A stretch of 64,000 bases of DNA from Begonia masoniana (Eukaryota > Streptophyta > Magnoliopsida > Cucurbitales > Begoniaceae), in assembly GCA_022432975.1 (NCBI GenBank), contig CM039508.1, forward strand, positions 45,163,646 to 45,227,645, given 5' to 3'. Position numbers and translations under genes: made by a program. Below, in pieces: positions 1 to 10,849 of this stretch (position 1 is its first letter; each line of letters opens with the position of its first letter). A model generated the notes under the pieces. The model had not been told where the DNA came from, made no database searches, and saw only the letters and a program-made list of their open reading frames with translations.

Positions 1-907
1 CAGAGAACTTCCTCCCGAGGCATGAAAATAATCGACATGTCTAATGTGGACTTCACATTGTTACCAATTGGTTGATAATACGACGGCCAACCAGTTCCAC
101 TGTCGAACTTCGTTGATGATCTGAAGCAACAGATTGTATGAATAAGTTCGCAATTTTTTTGGAATTTCTAGTTTTGGGAGAGACCAAAGCTTACTCAAAC
201 AGAGGTGTGTCACAACATATGCAATGGTAAATTCCCGGAGTTTTCGTGTTCCAATATGCACAACAGTTGAACAAAAGACCATTAATTGAAGATCCAACAA
301 TGGAGGGGAAAAAAGGGAAGAACAAAGCAGTAAATCAATACCCAGTGAAAGCTCTTTCGGTCCCTTTTTGACGAGTAATGTAAAACTGCTCATTAGTGAG
401 TCGTTTCTTCCAATCCTCCGCACTCAAAGATTTATAGTCAGAGGAACCAGGAGCTGCACAAAAGGAGAAACTGTCTGTTTTATTTTCAAGTTTCTGTCTA
501 GTAAAATCAGCAACTCCATATCCAGATTGCTTTTTTTTTTTTTGTGAGTTATTGAAAAATAACAAAATATTGGTAGGTACAAAGAGAAATAGTAATAGTT
601 ATTGATAAACCAGATGAAATTGCAAGTGTTAATAGAAAGAAATTGATGTTTTTATTCTCTGTTCTTGTTTGCATCGACATATTTTCATCTTCTCCATCGA
701 AAGAGAGAGACCTTGCACGTTCTCTGGTTTCTGAGAAGAAGCAGAGGAGCCCATTGCACGTACTGAAAATGGCGAAACCCTTTTGCGTTCTCTCAAGGCA
801 GGAGAAACAGAGGCGAAGACCTTGGATCTCAAGTGGAAATCCTGTCGAATTTACTGCGGATTAAAAATCCCATTTGGAATTGGTAACCTTAGGCTCTGAG
901 AAGCCAT
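1..907 (-). CDS. MSRB1: Peptide-methionine (R)-S-oxide reductase B1-like, plastid type; 3' end beyond window, possibly defective
   Basis: MsrB enzymes reduce methionine-R-sulfoxide in proteins back to methionine; plant MSRB1 acts in plastids. Four exons read on the minus strand: 712-907 (transit-like N-terminus, then [14 protein letters not shown]), 342-453 ([31 protein letters not shown]), about 195-257 ([20 protein letters not shown], with a CxxC-type zinc pair) and 1-120 ([16 protein letters not shown], then [20 protein letters not shown]). The phases join correctly: Gln-Ala across intron 1 and Glu across intron 3, with GT/AG borders at 710-711/454-455 and 193-194/121-122. The catalytic C-terminus lies outside the window. 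Two oddities: the ATG at 905-907 is followed in frame by TAA at 851-853 (codon 19), and the acceptor of the third exon lacks its AG and the first few exon bases near 257. Either it is a pseudogene, translation starts at the later Met, or these are sequence errors. Family call is firm; functional status is not. Confidence 0.78.
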
Positions 908-1560
908 TGCCAGTCTCTAAAAATCAAAGCTTTACCTTAGGATAACCGGAAATCAATGACAGCACAGATGCCACTGGTCTGCAAGGAGGAAAATGGCCCT
1001 CGTTCTTAATCAGACGGAGGAATATGGATTGGATGAACGTGGAAGCAATCGAAACCTTTAAATGATCTGCGATAGAGAAAGAGAACGAAGAGAGGCTCTA
1101 CCTCTACACGTTTCTGTCACAGTTGTGCAATCCAATCCGACTGATGCTCTTCTAACATCCATCATTATCCTAAATATCTCTAAGAAACTATAGATTTATT
1201 ATTTTAATTATTTCCCTACTAGATAAGTAAATTATAAACTTTATCATAGAATATAAATTAAAATATGCACTTTATATTATGGGTCAAAATCCAAACAATG
1301 AGCTTTAGGAACATCAAATGACTTAATTTTAATATTTAATGTTGTATTTAAATTGAAGTTTAATGTTGTGTCAACTCCAAGCAAGACATGCATAATGAGT
1401 CGGTTGTTAGACTGAATCCGTAAAATTTGTAATCTTTTACGCATATATCATTTAAAATATTCCAACATAGGAAATCTACTTAAATCCATAAAATCAATTT
1501 AGAAATCGGATGGTTGAAATCTGTTGTCGAGTTTGATTTTAAATCCTCACATGGCATGAA
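908..1560. other. Intergenic, upstream of the MSRB1-like gene
   Basis: No coding signature on either strand. The part just right of 907 must contain the promoter of the minus-strand MSRB1-like gene. From about 1190 the DNA becomes strongly AT-rich. I see no repeat or element edge here. Confidence 0.5.
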
Positions 1561-1651
1561 GGAGGTGATGTTAGGCTTCTTTTTCCTCACAGCCCTCTTC
1601 GCTGAAGAGGGAAGAACTATATTATTTTTATCGCCCTAGATATTATTGATC

Positions 1652-2278
1652 TTATCGCCCTCTTCTGATCTCTTCCTGCAACTTCGTGAGATTCTGGAGC
1701 TGAAATAATCCAGGAGGAAAGACTCCGGTGAGTGAATTTTGGGAAAGATCAAGCGCTTCGAGACTTTTCAAATCGGCCAAAATTGAAGGAATGCTTCCTT
1801 TTAGCTGGTTTTGCCAAGCGTAGAACACTGTAAGCTTCATTAACATTCCCAGCTGCGGTGGAATCAAACCAGAAATCAGATTTTTATCAACTTGCAACTG
1901 TAAGATATTCGTGGCATTCGATAAGTTTGAAGGAATCTTCCTGGAAACATTGTTATCGCTGATCATAAACTCTTCAAGCTCAGAAAGATTTCCGAAAGAA
2001 TAAGGAATAGTTCCAGACAAAGAATTCAAAGAAAGATCAAAATTTCTCAACTTTCTACAGTCGCCAGTCAAGATTATTCTGCCACAAAAACAGTGCTTTC
2101 AGCTTATGGAGCTTGCCTAGCAATGGCGGGAGTGAACCAGAGAAGCTGTTTTGGTAAAGAAACAAGTTTACAAGCTCAGAACAGTTACCTATTTCCCTCG
2201 GAATCGCACCGGAGATCATGGTTGTATAAATGGACAAATTTGAAGTTTTCTGACTCAACCCAAGCTGGTAAATAACTA
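1652..2278 (-). pseudogene. LRR receptor-kinase ectodomain fragment (RGI/RCH-type LRR-XI)
   Basis: Two minus-strand reading frames (about 2278-2055 and 2071-1652) together give five to six plant-type leucine-rich repeats. Blocks such as SIYTTMISGAIPREIGNCSE, LPPLLGKLHKLKALFLWQNN, LDLSQNSLTG and PPGLFQLQNLTKL match the LRR-XI receptor kinases that perceive root-growth-factor peptides. The frame changes between 2071 and 2055, where half a repeat is missing, and the similarity stops abruptly after the last repeat. There is no signal peptide, transmembrane segment or kinase in the vicinity. This is a broken gene fragment. Subfamily assignment rests on memory of the consensus. Confidence 0.75.
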
Positions 2279-2379
2279 GAAATTCGAGGCTGAGATGGCA
2301 CTAAATGACAAGCTTAATCATTTTCACTTAAATATTTCATTTAATTTTAATTATGTTGTACAATTTTATAATTTAATTT

Positions 2380-2584
2380 GGAAAAAGTTCAATTTAGACC
2401 CTAACGTATGGGGTCAGTGGCCATTTGAACCCTAACATTTATTTTTAACCCAACCAGACCCTATCGTATAAAACGTTTATAATTTAAACTCTCCTGTTAA
2501 TCTGGCCGTTAAATTTGACATGTGATTCGCATGTGCCATTTAAAATCGCTTAACTATCCCTCCCTCCCTCTCTCTCCCTCCTCC
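2380..2584 (+). repeat. MULE terminal inverted repeat, left arm
   Basis: Starts GGAAAAAGTTCAATTTAGAC and aligns along its length with the reverse complement of 3424-3627, ending in a CT-rich stretch. Confidence 0.9.
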
Positions 2585-3045
2585 CTCCCGCCAAGACTTA
2601 TAACACGGGCGATTTCTGACCTCTGGTGTCGGATTTCTTGTCGAGATTTCAATGGGCGTCATCCGTTTCTCCGTCGATTAGCAGTATAAACAGCGGTTCT
2701 GAAACTTAATTCAAAACTTAAAAAAAAAAAACCCAACTGTAAGTACACAAACCTTGAAAAACAACTTTAGTAGTTTCTTCAAAGGCCAGGGAAAAAGAAG
2801 CAAGAAGAACTCCATAAGAAGAAACAAGTATCTTTCAGTTCTTCGTAATTGAGTTTCTAAAACAATGGAAAATGCTTAAGCACCTCAGAGTTTGAAAAAA
2901 TCCTCTTAAATCCGAACTTCCCAAGTTTCAACATAAAAAAAAAAAAAAAAAAAAAAAGATTAATGAGAGAATAGCAGAACGAAAAAAAAGAAAAAGATTA
3001 TCCGTTTCTCCGACCTCTGGTGTCGGATTTCTTGTCGAGATTTCT

Positions 3046-3453
3046 TTGCCGATTTCCGTTGAGGTCAGCCAAATTAGAACGTCGAGCTGCACGAAAGAGG
3101 AAGTCGACGCCATTCTAATCCAATGTGGAAGGCTCAGACGAAGTTCCTCCAGTAAGGCCACAGCTTCCTCCTCTGGCCACGGTCGGAAGTTCTCCGGTTC
3201 GAAGAGGAGCTTTGATTTTGACCACTCCGATAGAGAGGCGCTTGCTTTGGCCGACGCTGCCGATGTCGATGCTGGTGGTGATATAAATAATAACGATATT
3301 TTTATAAATCGATCTTTTCTCAGTTGGGTTTGCTATTTCTATTCGGCAAAGGTGCTGTATCAGAATGAATTCCTTGGCTTCCGATGTCAATGGGAGGAGA
3401 AACGGGAGGATTTTGTTGCTGTTGGAGAGAGAGAGAGATGGAGGGAGGGGTAG
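3046..3453 (+). CDS. Captured host-gene fragment inside the MULE (Ser-rich plant protein, At1g65710-like)
   Basis: A 135-codon frame. Residues about 11-65 carry CTKEEVDAILIQCGRLRRSS, then GRKFSGSKRSFDFDHSDRE, a signature I associate with uncharacterised Ser/Arg-rich plant proteins of the At1g65710 type. The remainder (from about residue 85) is low-complexity and runs into the right inverted repeat, so the true gene is much longer than this piece. It sits wholly inside a MULE with 9-bp target duplications, so transduplication of a genomic exon is the natural explanation. No function is claimed; expression is unknown. The family name is from memory and uncertain. Confidence 0.55.
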   Translation: MPISVEVSQIRTSSCTKEEVDAILIQCGRLRRSSSSKATASSSGHGRKFSGSKRSFDFDHSDREALALADAADVDAGGDINNNDIFINRSFLSWVCYFYSAKVLYQNEFLGFRCQWEEKREDFVAVGERERWREG

Positions 3454-3627
3454 TTAAGGGATTTTAAAGGGCACATGCGAATCTCATGTCAAATTTAACT
3501 GCCAGATTAATAGGAGGGTTTGAATTGTAAACGTTTTATACGATAGGGTCTGATTGGGTCAAAAATAAACGTTAGGATTCAATTGGCCACTGACCCTATA
3601 CGTTGGGGTCTAAATTGAACTTTTCCC
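3424..3627 (-). repeat. MULE terminal inverted repeat, right arm
   Basis: Reverse complement starts GGGAAAAGTTCAATTTAGAC and pairs with the left arm. The following nine bases repeat the nine preceding the left arm. Confidence 0.9.
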
Positions 3628-3636
3628 ATTTAATTT

Positions 3637-4230
3637 TTATTTTGCTTCTGATTCTACCCTTAATCCTCAGACGAGATATCTAAGAGAAGCGAAGAAGAAA
3701 GATTCATTCTCAGGATCCTGAACTATTGTCGATTGAGAAATCCATTGCTCTAGCATTACCCCCTTATTTCTACTGTTGGTATTTTCTTTATGTTCCTGTT
3801 CGATTCGTTGCTGTCAATTGACTCTGTTATGTTGCAGACTTTGAATACCTAAAGTTTGACAGAAATTTTTTCTGAAAATTGCGTGGGAAGCTAGTTATTT
3901 CTCTGGTCACTCATATTGAAAATGGTGGCCTAGGGTTTATAGATTCTTTTGGTGTAGCCGGTATTGTTTTATATTAAATAGGAGATTTGTGAAAAACACT
4001 GTTTTTAATTTTTATCTTCTCAAAGATAGTTTCCTCGTGAAAGTTATGTTTGTGCAGAGATATTTGTGATCATATTTGTTCAAATGTTGGTTATTCTCTC
4101 GTGAGTTCTAAAAGACAAAACGATTATAGGAAGAATCAAACCTCAAAACGACTGAAAGAATATATGACAAACGTTGTTCTGAATCTTCGTTTTTCCATTC
4201 CAATTTCTATTAATTATAAAATCTAGGAGG
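3637..4230. other. Non-coding AT-rich stretch
   Basis: No coding, tandem or terminal repeat structure seen on either strand. Confidence 0.4.
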
Positions 4231-4850
4231 CGGCAGAACTGGCCCGGAATCACAAAACCGGACTCGACCGGCGGTTCGAGCTGGTTCTTGGTCGGTTCTG
4301 CATGTCATGGAATTGGCCCCTGGTTCCATGGATTGGAGAACTGGGAACCGCGATCCGGTCCCCAGTTCCCCATATCGGAATCGGGCATTACAACGGGAGA
4401 ACCGACCCCATGGGTCAGCCGGTCGGATAACCTAAAAAAATTTAAAAAACTGGATCGGATAACCTAAAAAAATTTAAAAAACTAAAAAAGCAGTGAGATA
4501 GCCCTCACTCCTCAGCTGTACAGTCTCCTCACGTCTCACGCAGCTCCGACTGTCTCCCGTCGCTTGTCGACTAGCGACCTCATCCAGCGACTTTCGCAGT
4601 TCCGATCTGCGACCTGACCATCTCTCTCAATTCTCAACTCTCTCTCGGTTCTCGACTCTCTTACACCGTTACACGACTCCCTTGCTCTCACTAGTCACTA
4701 TAGTTTAAAGACATATTTATTTTTTTGATTTGTTTTATTTTTAAATTAAAATTTATGGGAGGGAACAATTCGATCCGGTCCCTATTCGGTATCGGTTTTG
4801 CTAGGGGCCGGTCCCGGTTCTGCTTGGGACGGGTCTCGGTTTGAGGAAAT
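4231..4850. mobile_element. GC-rich remnant resembling a non-autonomous hAT element
   Basis: An island rich in CCGG/CGGTTC words in AT-rich surroundings. Both ends carry related inverted words (GGCAGAACTGGCCCGG near 4233; CCGGTTCTGCTTGGGACGGG near 4813), the style of subterminal repeats of plant hAT elements. A short direct repeat (GGATCGGATAACC type) lies near 4420-4470. I could not find an 8-bp target duplication, so the borders are approximate. Confidence 0.35.
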
Positions 4851-6357
4851 TATTTAATCAAAATTCTTTATTCATGTTAGATTAAAAATCTACATATTAG
4901 ATTTAGAATCGGATTCTTCAAATTCTTCTCAAGTATTTCCTCTTGCTATTGCCTCGTGTTATGTGTGACGCTTTATAGTCTAAATAATAGCCCAATAAGG
5001 TCAGCTTCTGGGCTGGTCTTGTGGTCCAAAACCCACAAACTATACTTGAACAAAGCTTTATGGTCAAGGCTGGTTCAATCTAGATTGAGGTTCAGACAAG
5101 ATTTTTTTCATACCCTAAGTTATTGTTCAATCAATATAATTACCTTCAATTATTCTACAAATAATAAACTCCTCTTCTTCAAATACCCATGATGACGATT
5201 TCTCCAAGTGGTTTATGATTTGGGAAAACTTTTATAAAAATTTAATAGTTTTCGAATGATAATAAATTAAATTAATTAGATTCTCAAATCTCCTAATTAG
5301 ATATAATTATAAATTGTTCTCATAATTTGTAATTAGTCCTAATTTCATTCCTTCTTAGTAATAATAAAATTACCAATTAGACGTAATTAACTATATTAAA
5401 TATTATCAAAATAGAATTTAAGAATTTAAGCAAAATTTTCAATTCATTTAAACTAAAAATCTAATATTTTTCAAGTCTAATGATGATTCAGTTTCATTTG
5501 ATTAATTTAGATTTTTCACAGGTCAAAATAAACCCAGTTGAATTTTCTCGATTTCTAAATTTTAGAACTGAATGCCAATTCGGTAGACTTTAAAAACCAA
5601 CCAAAGCCAAACCAAATCTCTCGGCTCGACTCTATTTGTTTATTCCATATCGGTTTTGAACACCCTTAGAATTTATCTCATTCAATATTGGTTATACAAA
5701 TAAAATTTAATCAAATTAATTTCCATGATTTCAAATTAAAAAAAAAAATTGTCATTTAAATAAATTTGAAATTAAATATTTTCTCCTCATCATCATCTTG
5801 ATATCTTCGAAGTCTTCAAATAAGACTTGCGTAGATATCTTGATAATATCCAAATAAATTATTCAATGACAATAGAAATTATTATAATAAATAATTGCAA
5901 ATGATCAAATCATATGTTATTAAATAATATTAGATAAATTCATCTCCCACATATTACGGTTTAAATAAATTCCACATTTATAATGAAATCAACTATATCC
6001 TACCTTCGATTTTTTCCACTTTAAATATTTTTCATGGGCTAATTTTGATTATTAGTCTTTAAAGATCAACTAAGACTCAGTATCTGAAATCGAATGCAAA
6101 TATGAGTATGTGCGTGAAATTGAGTAAGTCAATATAACAAGTATGAGTTAAAAAAAAAAAAAAAAAAATCACTACACAAGAAAAACATGACACATTTAAC
6201 AAATTTGTACAAGGGTTGATTTATTTAAAAAAAATAGTACAAGGTGTCAATTGTTCATGTGCCTAAGTTTAGAAGTGAAATTGCATTCTATCATTCTTTA
6301 AATTATATATGCACTTTAAATATTTGTTTGAATTAATACTGATTAACTCTTTAATTA

Positions 6358-6440
6358 TATATATATATATATAATAGATATATAGAAATATATATGTATA
6401 CATATACATACATACAATACATATACACAATCACACACAT
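6358..6440. repeat. AT / ATAC microsatellite
   Basis: (TA)n followed by imperfect ATAC/CATA runs. Confidence 0.75.
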
Positions 6441-7929
6441 AGGATATATTTAATGTTACATGATAATAGTTAAATTTTAATGAATTTTATAACTCGAACC
6501 TAAAAGTATACATGAAAAATCTGTATCAACTATTTATGTATGAGTAATGTTTGACACTTTACCCTTATCTCATACTTTGTTGTGACGATTACGTGTAATT
6601 CACTCATTCATAGTATTATTATAATATAAATTAAATAGTTATTATAGTATTATTATGAGTGAATGATATGTAAATATCATATCAGGGTATGACATTAACG
6701 TGTAAAATTAAAATGTGAACTTAGTATAATTCTCTATTATTGAAAAAAGACCTATTGTTATCACTTTTTGCTTAAAATTGTTATCATAAATTAGAACCCT
6801 ATTTTTTTTTCCAAAATTATTTATCAAATTTCTCATCTAAATATTAATTATAAATAAAATCTTCAATAGTTTGAAGAAATTTATTTATTAATTTTCAAAT
6901 CCTACTAAATATTTTTAAAATTTTGGGCACAACTGTAAATATCATAAGACATTGTTGAAGTATGATGAGAAATTAAAGAAGAGTCATCAAATAGTTTAAT
7001 TTGATCCTAAAACATTAATATAAAATTTTAATTTAATATATCTTCAATTTAATTCATTTTTATTTTCTTTATCTGCATGCTCTATCGCAACTGAATTATC
7101 TTCATTAGCATCAGTTTTCTTCAATAAATTCACCTACATCACAAAAGTATTCATGAGATATAATCTCGTTAAGTTCAAGACTAATACGTTCACACGTAGC
7201 CATAACATATTAATTCAATCTTATTAATATTTTTTTTAATATAAATCACATTATCTTGTCGAAGTCTTGAAAAGTTTAATACGGCACTATATTCTAGAAT
7301 TTAAAATGAATATATATTTGACTTTTTTGCAAAACAATATAACATATTTGACTTATTTTTGTTATTATGAAAATGAATTTTAGCAACGGCCTATAGGCTG
7401 AGTGTGTTAAATGTTTTGGGGCACAATAATGCCATATATAGCCATGACTTTATAAAGTTAATTACGTGACACCCTTGTCATTATTTCTTCATTTATTTAT
7501 TAATTCAATTTTTATCGGTATTAAACTTAATGTAAAGTGCAACTTAACCTAAGAATTTAGAGATCCGATACCATTGTTATCTTAAATTAGTGTTTTTTAA
7601 CAAACCTATCATTGTACTTTTGATTGTTCGTAAAAAAAATTCAAGTATTTATAAAATTTGTTAGATGTTTTATGTTTTTTTGCTTATAATATATAATTTT
7701 AACCTACTATAATTATCTTATTCTCTTTATTTCACTTAAACACTTAATTTTGCATTAGATTTCAAGAGCAAACCTAAGTTGAATTGTCTTCTAGTTTTTA
7801 AAATCACTTGTGATATCGAGTGTATTCTAGAAATGAAATAAGGCAAATTCAAAGCTAAAAAAAAAATGTGACATTTGATGAATTTATCAAGATATGAGAT
7901 GTATAAGGTGTTAAATTACACTTTATTTT

Positions 7930-8170
7930 CAACTATTTCTATTTCTTAAAAAATGTAGTGAAACTTATATTCATTTATCGGTCTAAATTACTCTAATTTG
8001 AAAGAAACGTATCGAATTAGTAACTATTTCTGTCGATTTCTCTACCTTTTTTTTTTTTCTCTAAATACGATGTTAGAAAATAACTCTCAAACGCTCGAGA
8101 AAATTCTTGTTGCAAAAGTGAGTGTCGATGATCATCAAATTGGAGCACTCGTCACTCCCCGTTTTCTCTA
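7930..8170 (+). repeat. Diverged direct repeat, copy 1
   Basis: Matches 9740-9990 in the same orientation: a shared ATTTATYGGYYTAAA block, then a T-rich stretch, then GATCATCAAATTGGAGCACT here versus ATGTCATCAAATTGAAGCAC there. Divergence is substantial. Probably remnants of one old dispersed element or duplication. Confidence 0.55.
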
Positions 8171-9191
8171 GGTTATATCGGCTTTTCTTTATCCCCTAAT
8201 CTAATGTTCAACCTAAATAATCATCTTCAATTAATTAACACACTCATCTTTCCATAATACTCACGCGATGACAACTTCATGCAATTAATAATAAATGGTC
8301 CCTATCCATATCACTGGCAAGTTGTTCATGCTTTGTCAACTTCATTTTCGTCTAATTGTCGTTGCTGACCTGGACTTCATAATTTAAACACCTTATACAT
8401 AATTTTTAAAAATTTAATTTACCAAACAGTTATTGTTCTTTTTTATTCACAGATGATGATTTTAAAAGTCAAGCTAGTAATGATTATTAAAATAAGTGCT
8501 GGGATACGAGCCTTACAGTCATTCTTATCTATGCGGTTGCTAAGTAGTTTTAAATCATTTGTTATTTCAGATTGACTATAACGTGATGTGATGGTCTTGA
8601 ATTTTACTTCAATTTGAATTAGACAACGTAGAAGAAAGGATTCTCCAACTGGAAGGGTGGCCGACGGTGAGATCCAATAGGTAGGTGAATGCAAAGAGTA
8701 CCCAACCAATATAACATTGCTTGAAAAATTAAAAAATACATGATTTATAAATAAAATTTTTATCTCTACCTAATACAACATATTTTGAGCTAATTTTACG
8801 AACACATCTGTGCAAGATTCGGTCCAAAGCGGACAATGTTGTACAAATAGCACTGTGGACTCCATAGTTTTCCTCTAATTGGCAATATTTAAAAAAAAAA
8901 AACAACTCTTATTAGAACATATTTTGTGATTCTAAAGATTTTAGACATTGAATTTTCTAACTTGTGTTTTTTTCCTGGAAGTCATCAAAATTACAGAAAT
9001 CTCTCTATCAAAAATTGATTTTCTCTAGAAATCATTTAGCAGAGAAGATCACGCAAGAGAAACTTGATTTATTTGACGATTGTCCTAATGACAAATACTT
9101 GTTAATGTTCTTTTAAGTTTAGAAAATTATTTGTTTAAAAAAGTTCTAGAACGTATTTGCTTTTTACCTAAGTTTAAAAACTAATATAGAC

Positions 9192-9612
9192 TAAAGTTGA
9201 GCACAAGCTTCAATTTTGCATTGGAACCAAACCAAACTGTGGGCCACAATTCTTGGTTATCATTATCGAAATCGGAACCTTTAGGTATTGGAATCGAACC
9301 AAACCCAACTGCTTTTTACTATTCAATTCCAAATTTTAATTTATAAAATACGAAGAAAAAAATTAAAGAGTATAAACAAATTCAAAACCCTAACTTACTG
9401 TATAAGATCCCTACTGATTTCATTTCATCCATCAACCTGTCTGAAATTAGTTTGCAGGGTTTCTGGTTTCAAAAATCAAAACCGGAATCCTAACCGCATA
9501 TATTTGACCCTAGGAACCATGTGGGCTCCTATCCCTTAAAAAAACTTACTTAAACTAGCCTGAACAGGTCAGCTTGGTTATACTTGCCAGTCTCGGTCAG
9601 TTTTGCCCAGCC
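9192..9612. mobile_element. Old hAT-like remnant
   Basis: Left end TAAAGTTGAGCACAAGCT and the reverse complement of the right end TAGGGCTGGGCAAAACTG match at about two bases in three, and the interior has AACCAAACC/CGGAAC words. The flanks (near 9190 and 9613) are only approximately alike, so the target duplication is not established. Confidence 0.35.
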
Positions 9613-9739
9613 CTAGATATGAACAAGTGTTTTAATTTTTTTAATTAAATGAAAAGCTTTATGGTTGATATTTTTTAATTTGAAAAAAAATTATTTTAAT
9701 ACTTATATTTTAAGTTTATGGACTAAATTGCCCTTTACC

Positions 9740-9990
9740 CTTTAACTATTTCTCATATTTTTTAAAATTATAATGATACGTACATCCATTTATTGGCTTA
9801 AAATACTCTTATTTGATAGAAAAATATGGAATCAATAAATATTTTCCCCATTACCCTATCATTTTCTTTTTCTTTTTCTCCAAATTAGATGCTAGAAAAC
9901 ATCTCTCTAGGGCAAGAAAGTTCATGTAGCAGAAGTGCGTTTCGATGTCATCAAATTGAAGCACTCGTAGCCACCCACTTTTTATCCATC
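9740..9990 (+). repeat. Diverged direct repeat, copy 2
   Basis: Partner of 7930-8170, about 1.8 kb downstream in the same orientation. Confidence 0.55.
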
Positions 9991-10344
9991 TATTTAACTG
10001 TTCTACTTATATAACTATTCTGTCTAAGAATTACGCAAGTATTTAGTTGTAATTCTAATGATTATAGCTATCATTTAAATTGACAATTACGTGCCGGAAT
10101 TTACTTTAAACTGAGTGGAGTTAGGTTGGAAAATTTTGTAGATTAGAGAAAATAAGCGTGGTTATTAGATACAAGTCCTGATTTGAACGTCTCTCCGGTA
10201 GGGTCCGTATGAATTTGGGTAAAAATTATTTTAACTTATAAATTATGAATTTTATTTTAAAACACTCTTAAACTAACAATCATAACAAATCTAACATTCA
10301 ACTATTATAAACTTAATAATTTAACTCTCTGACGGTCTTTGTTC

Positions 10345-10500
10345 TGCATTTTTTGCCTAGAACGGAAGGCCAATCTAAAACGAATGGCCCCCCGTTTTGT
10401 CGGGGGTCGTTGTGGGCGGTGAAGGCCCCTGTTCCACGTGCACCGCACGTGGAATAAGAACGGGGGGCCGTTCTCCCAAGTCGGCCAGAAAAAAGCGACA
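10345..10500. repeat. GC-rich nested foldback
   Basis: Three concentric inverted arms: GCATTTTTTGCC (about 10347) with GGCCAGAAAAAAGC (about 10484); GAATGGCCCCCCGTTT (10382-10397) with AACGGGGGGCCGTTC (10459-10473); and a perfect core hairpin TTCCACGTGC-ACC-GCACGTGGAA at 10432-10454 containing CACGTG. Sharp contrast with AT-rich flanks suggests a foldback-type element or remnant. Confidence 0.6.
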
Positions 10501-10849
10501 ACCTGATAGGCCAAAATAGACAAAAGTGAGAGATGTCGATGAGTTGTCGAGTTTAACAGTTAGTCGCAAGAACTCGACGATATCGTGTCGTGTATATTGG
10601 CAGTAAGGGCATAATAGTTGCATTTGTCCTTACAGAGGATCCACTTCAAGCGTTGCTTATCAAGACATATTTATAGGTTTCTACACATTTGACGGGACAC
10701 AGATATATTTCAACACATTTCGCTCATAAACACGCTGTCATACTTTTTTAATATAGTTTTCATTATGTGCAGGAATCTTCGACATCGCGGCCGCGACAGA
10801 AATGATTGACTATATATTTATTGTAACGTGTAATTTATGTATTTATTAT
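10501..10849. other. Unassigned sequence left of the solo LTR
   Basis: No gene recognised. Locally GC-richer (a CGCGGCCGCG word near 10785) than the DNA before it. Confidence 0.3.

Larger units (their letters stand above)
2380..3627. mobile_element. Non-autonomous MULE (Pack-MULE-like), 1248 bp
   Basis: Both ends carry a long terminal inverted repeat of about 205 bp. The element is flanked by an exact 9-bp duplication ATTTAATTT at 2371-2379 and 3628-3636, the hallmark target-site length of Mutator-like elements. No transposase is present. The interior contains host-like coding sequence (3046-3453) and a short direct repeat (about 2617-2652 and 3010-3045, starting CGACCTCTGGTGTCGG), suggesting internal duplication of captured DNA. 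Arms differ at roughly one base in eight, so the insertion is not very recent, yet the 9-bp duplication is still perfect. Confidence 0.9.
4851..9189. other. AT-rich intergenic DNA without recognisable genes
   Basis: Very AT-rich with homopolymer runs (e.g. 6149-6168). The segment near 5560-5665 ends in a word (GGTTTTGAACACCCTTA) typical of hAT-like termini, but no partner end is clear. A weak 88-codon frame at 8443-8709 on the minus strand has no family features and is not annotated as a gene. Confidence 0.45.

Noticed and set aside
61..423. 120-codon frame overlapping the MSRB1 exons
   Set aside because: Reads through the introns in a mixed frame; the exon model explains the region better.
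8443..8709. 88-codon minus-strand frame
   Set aside because: No recognisable domain, AT-rich context, atypical composition.
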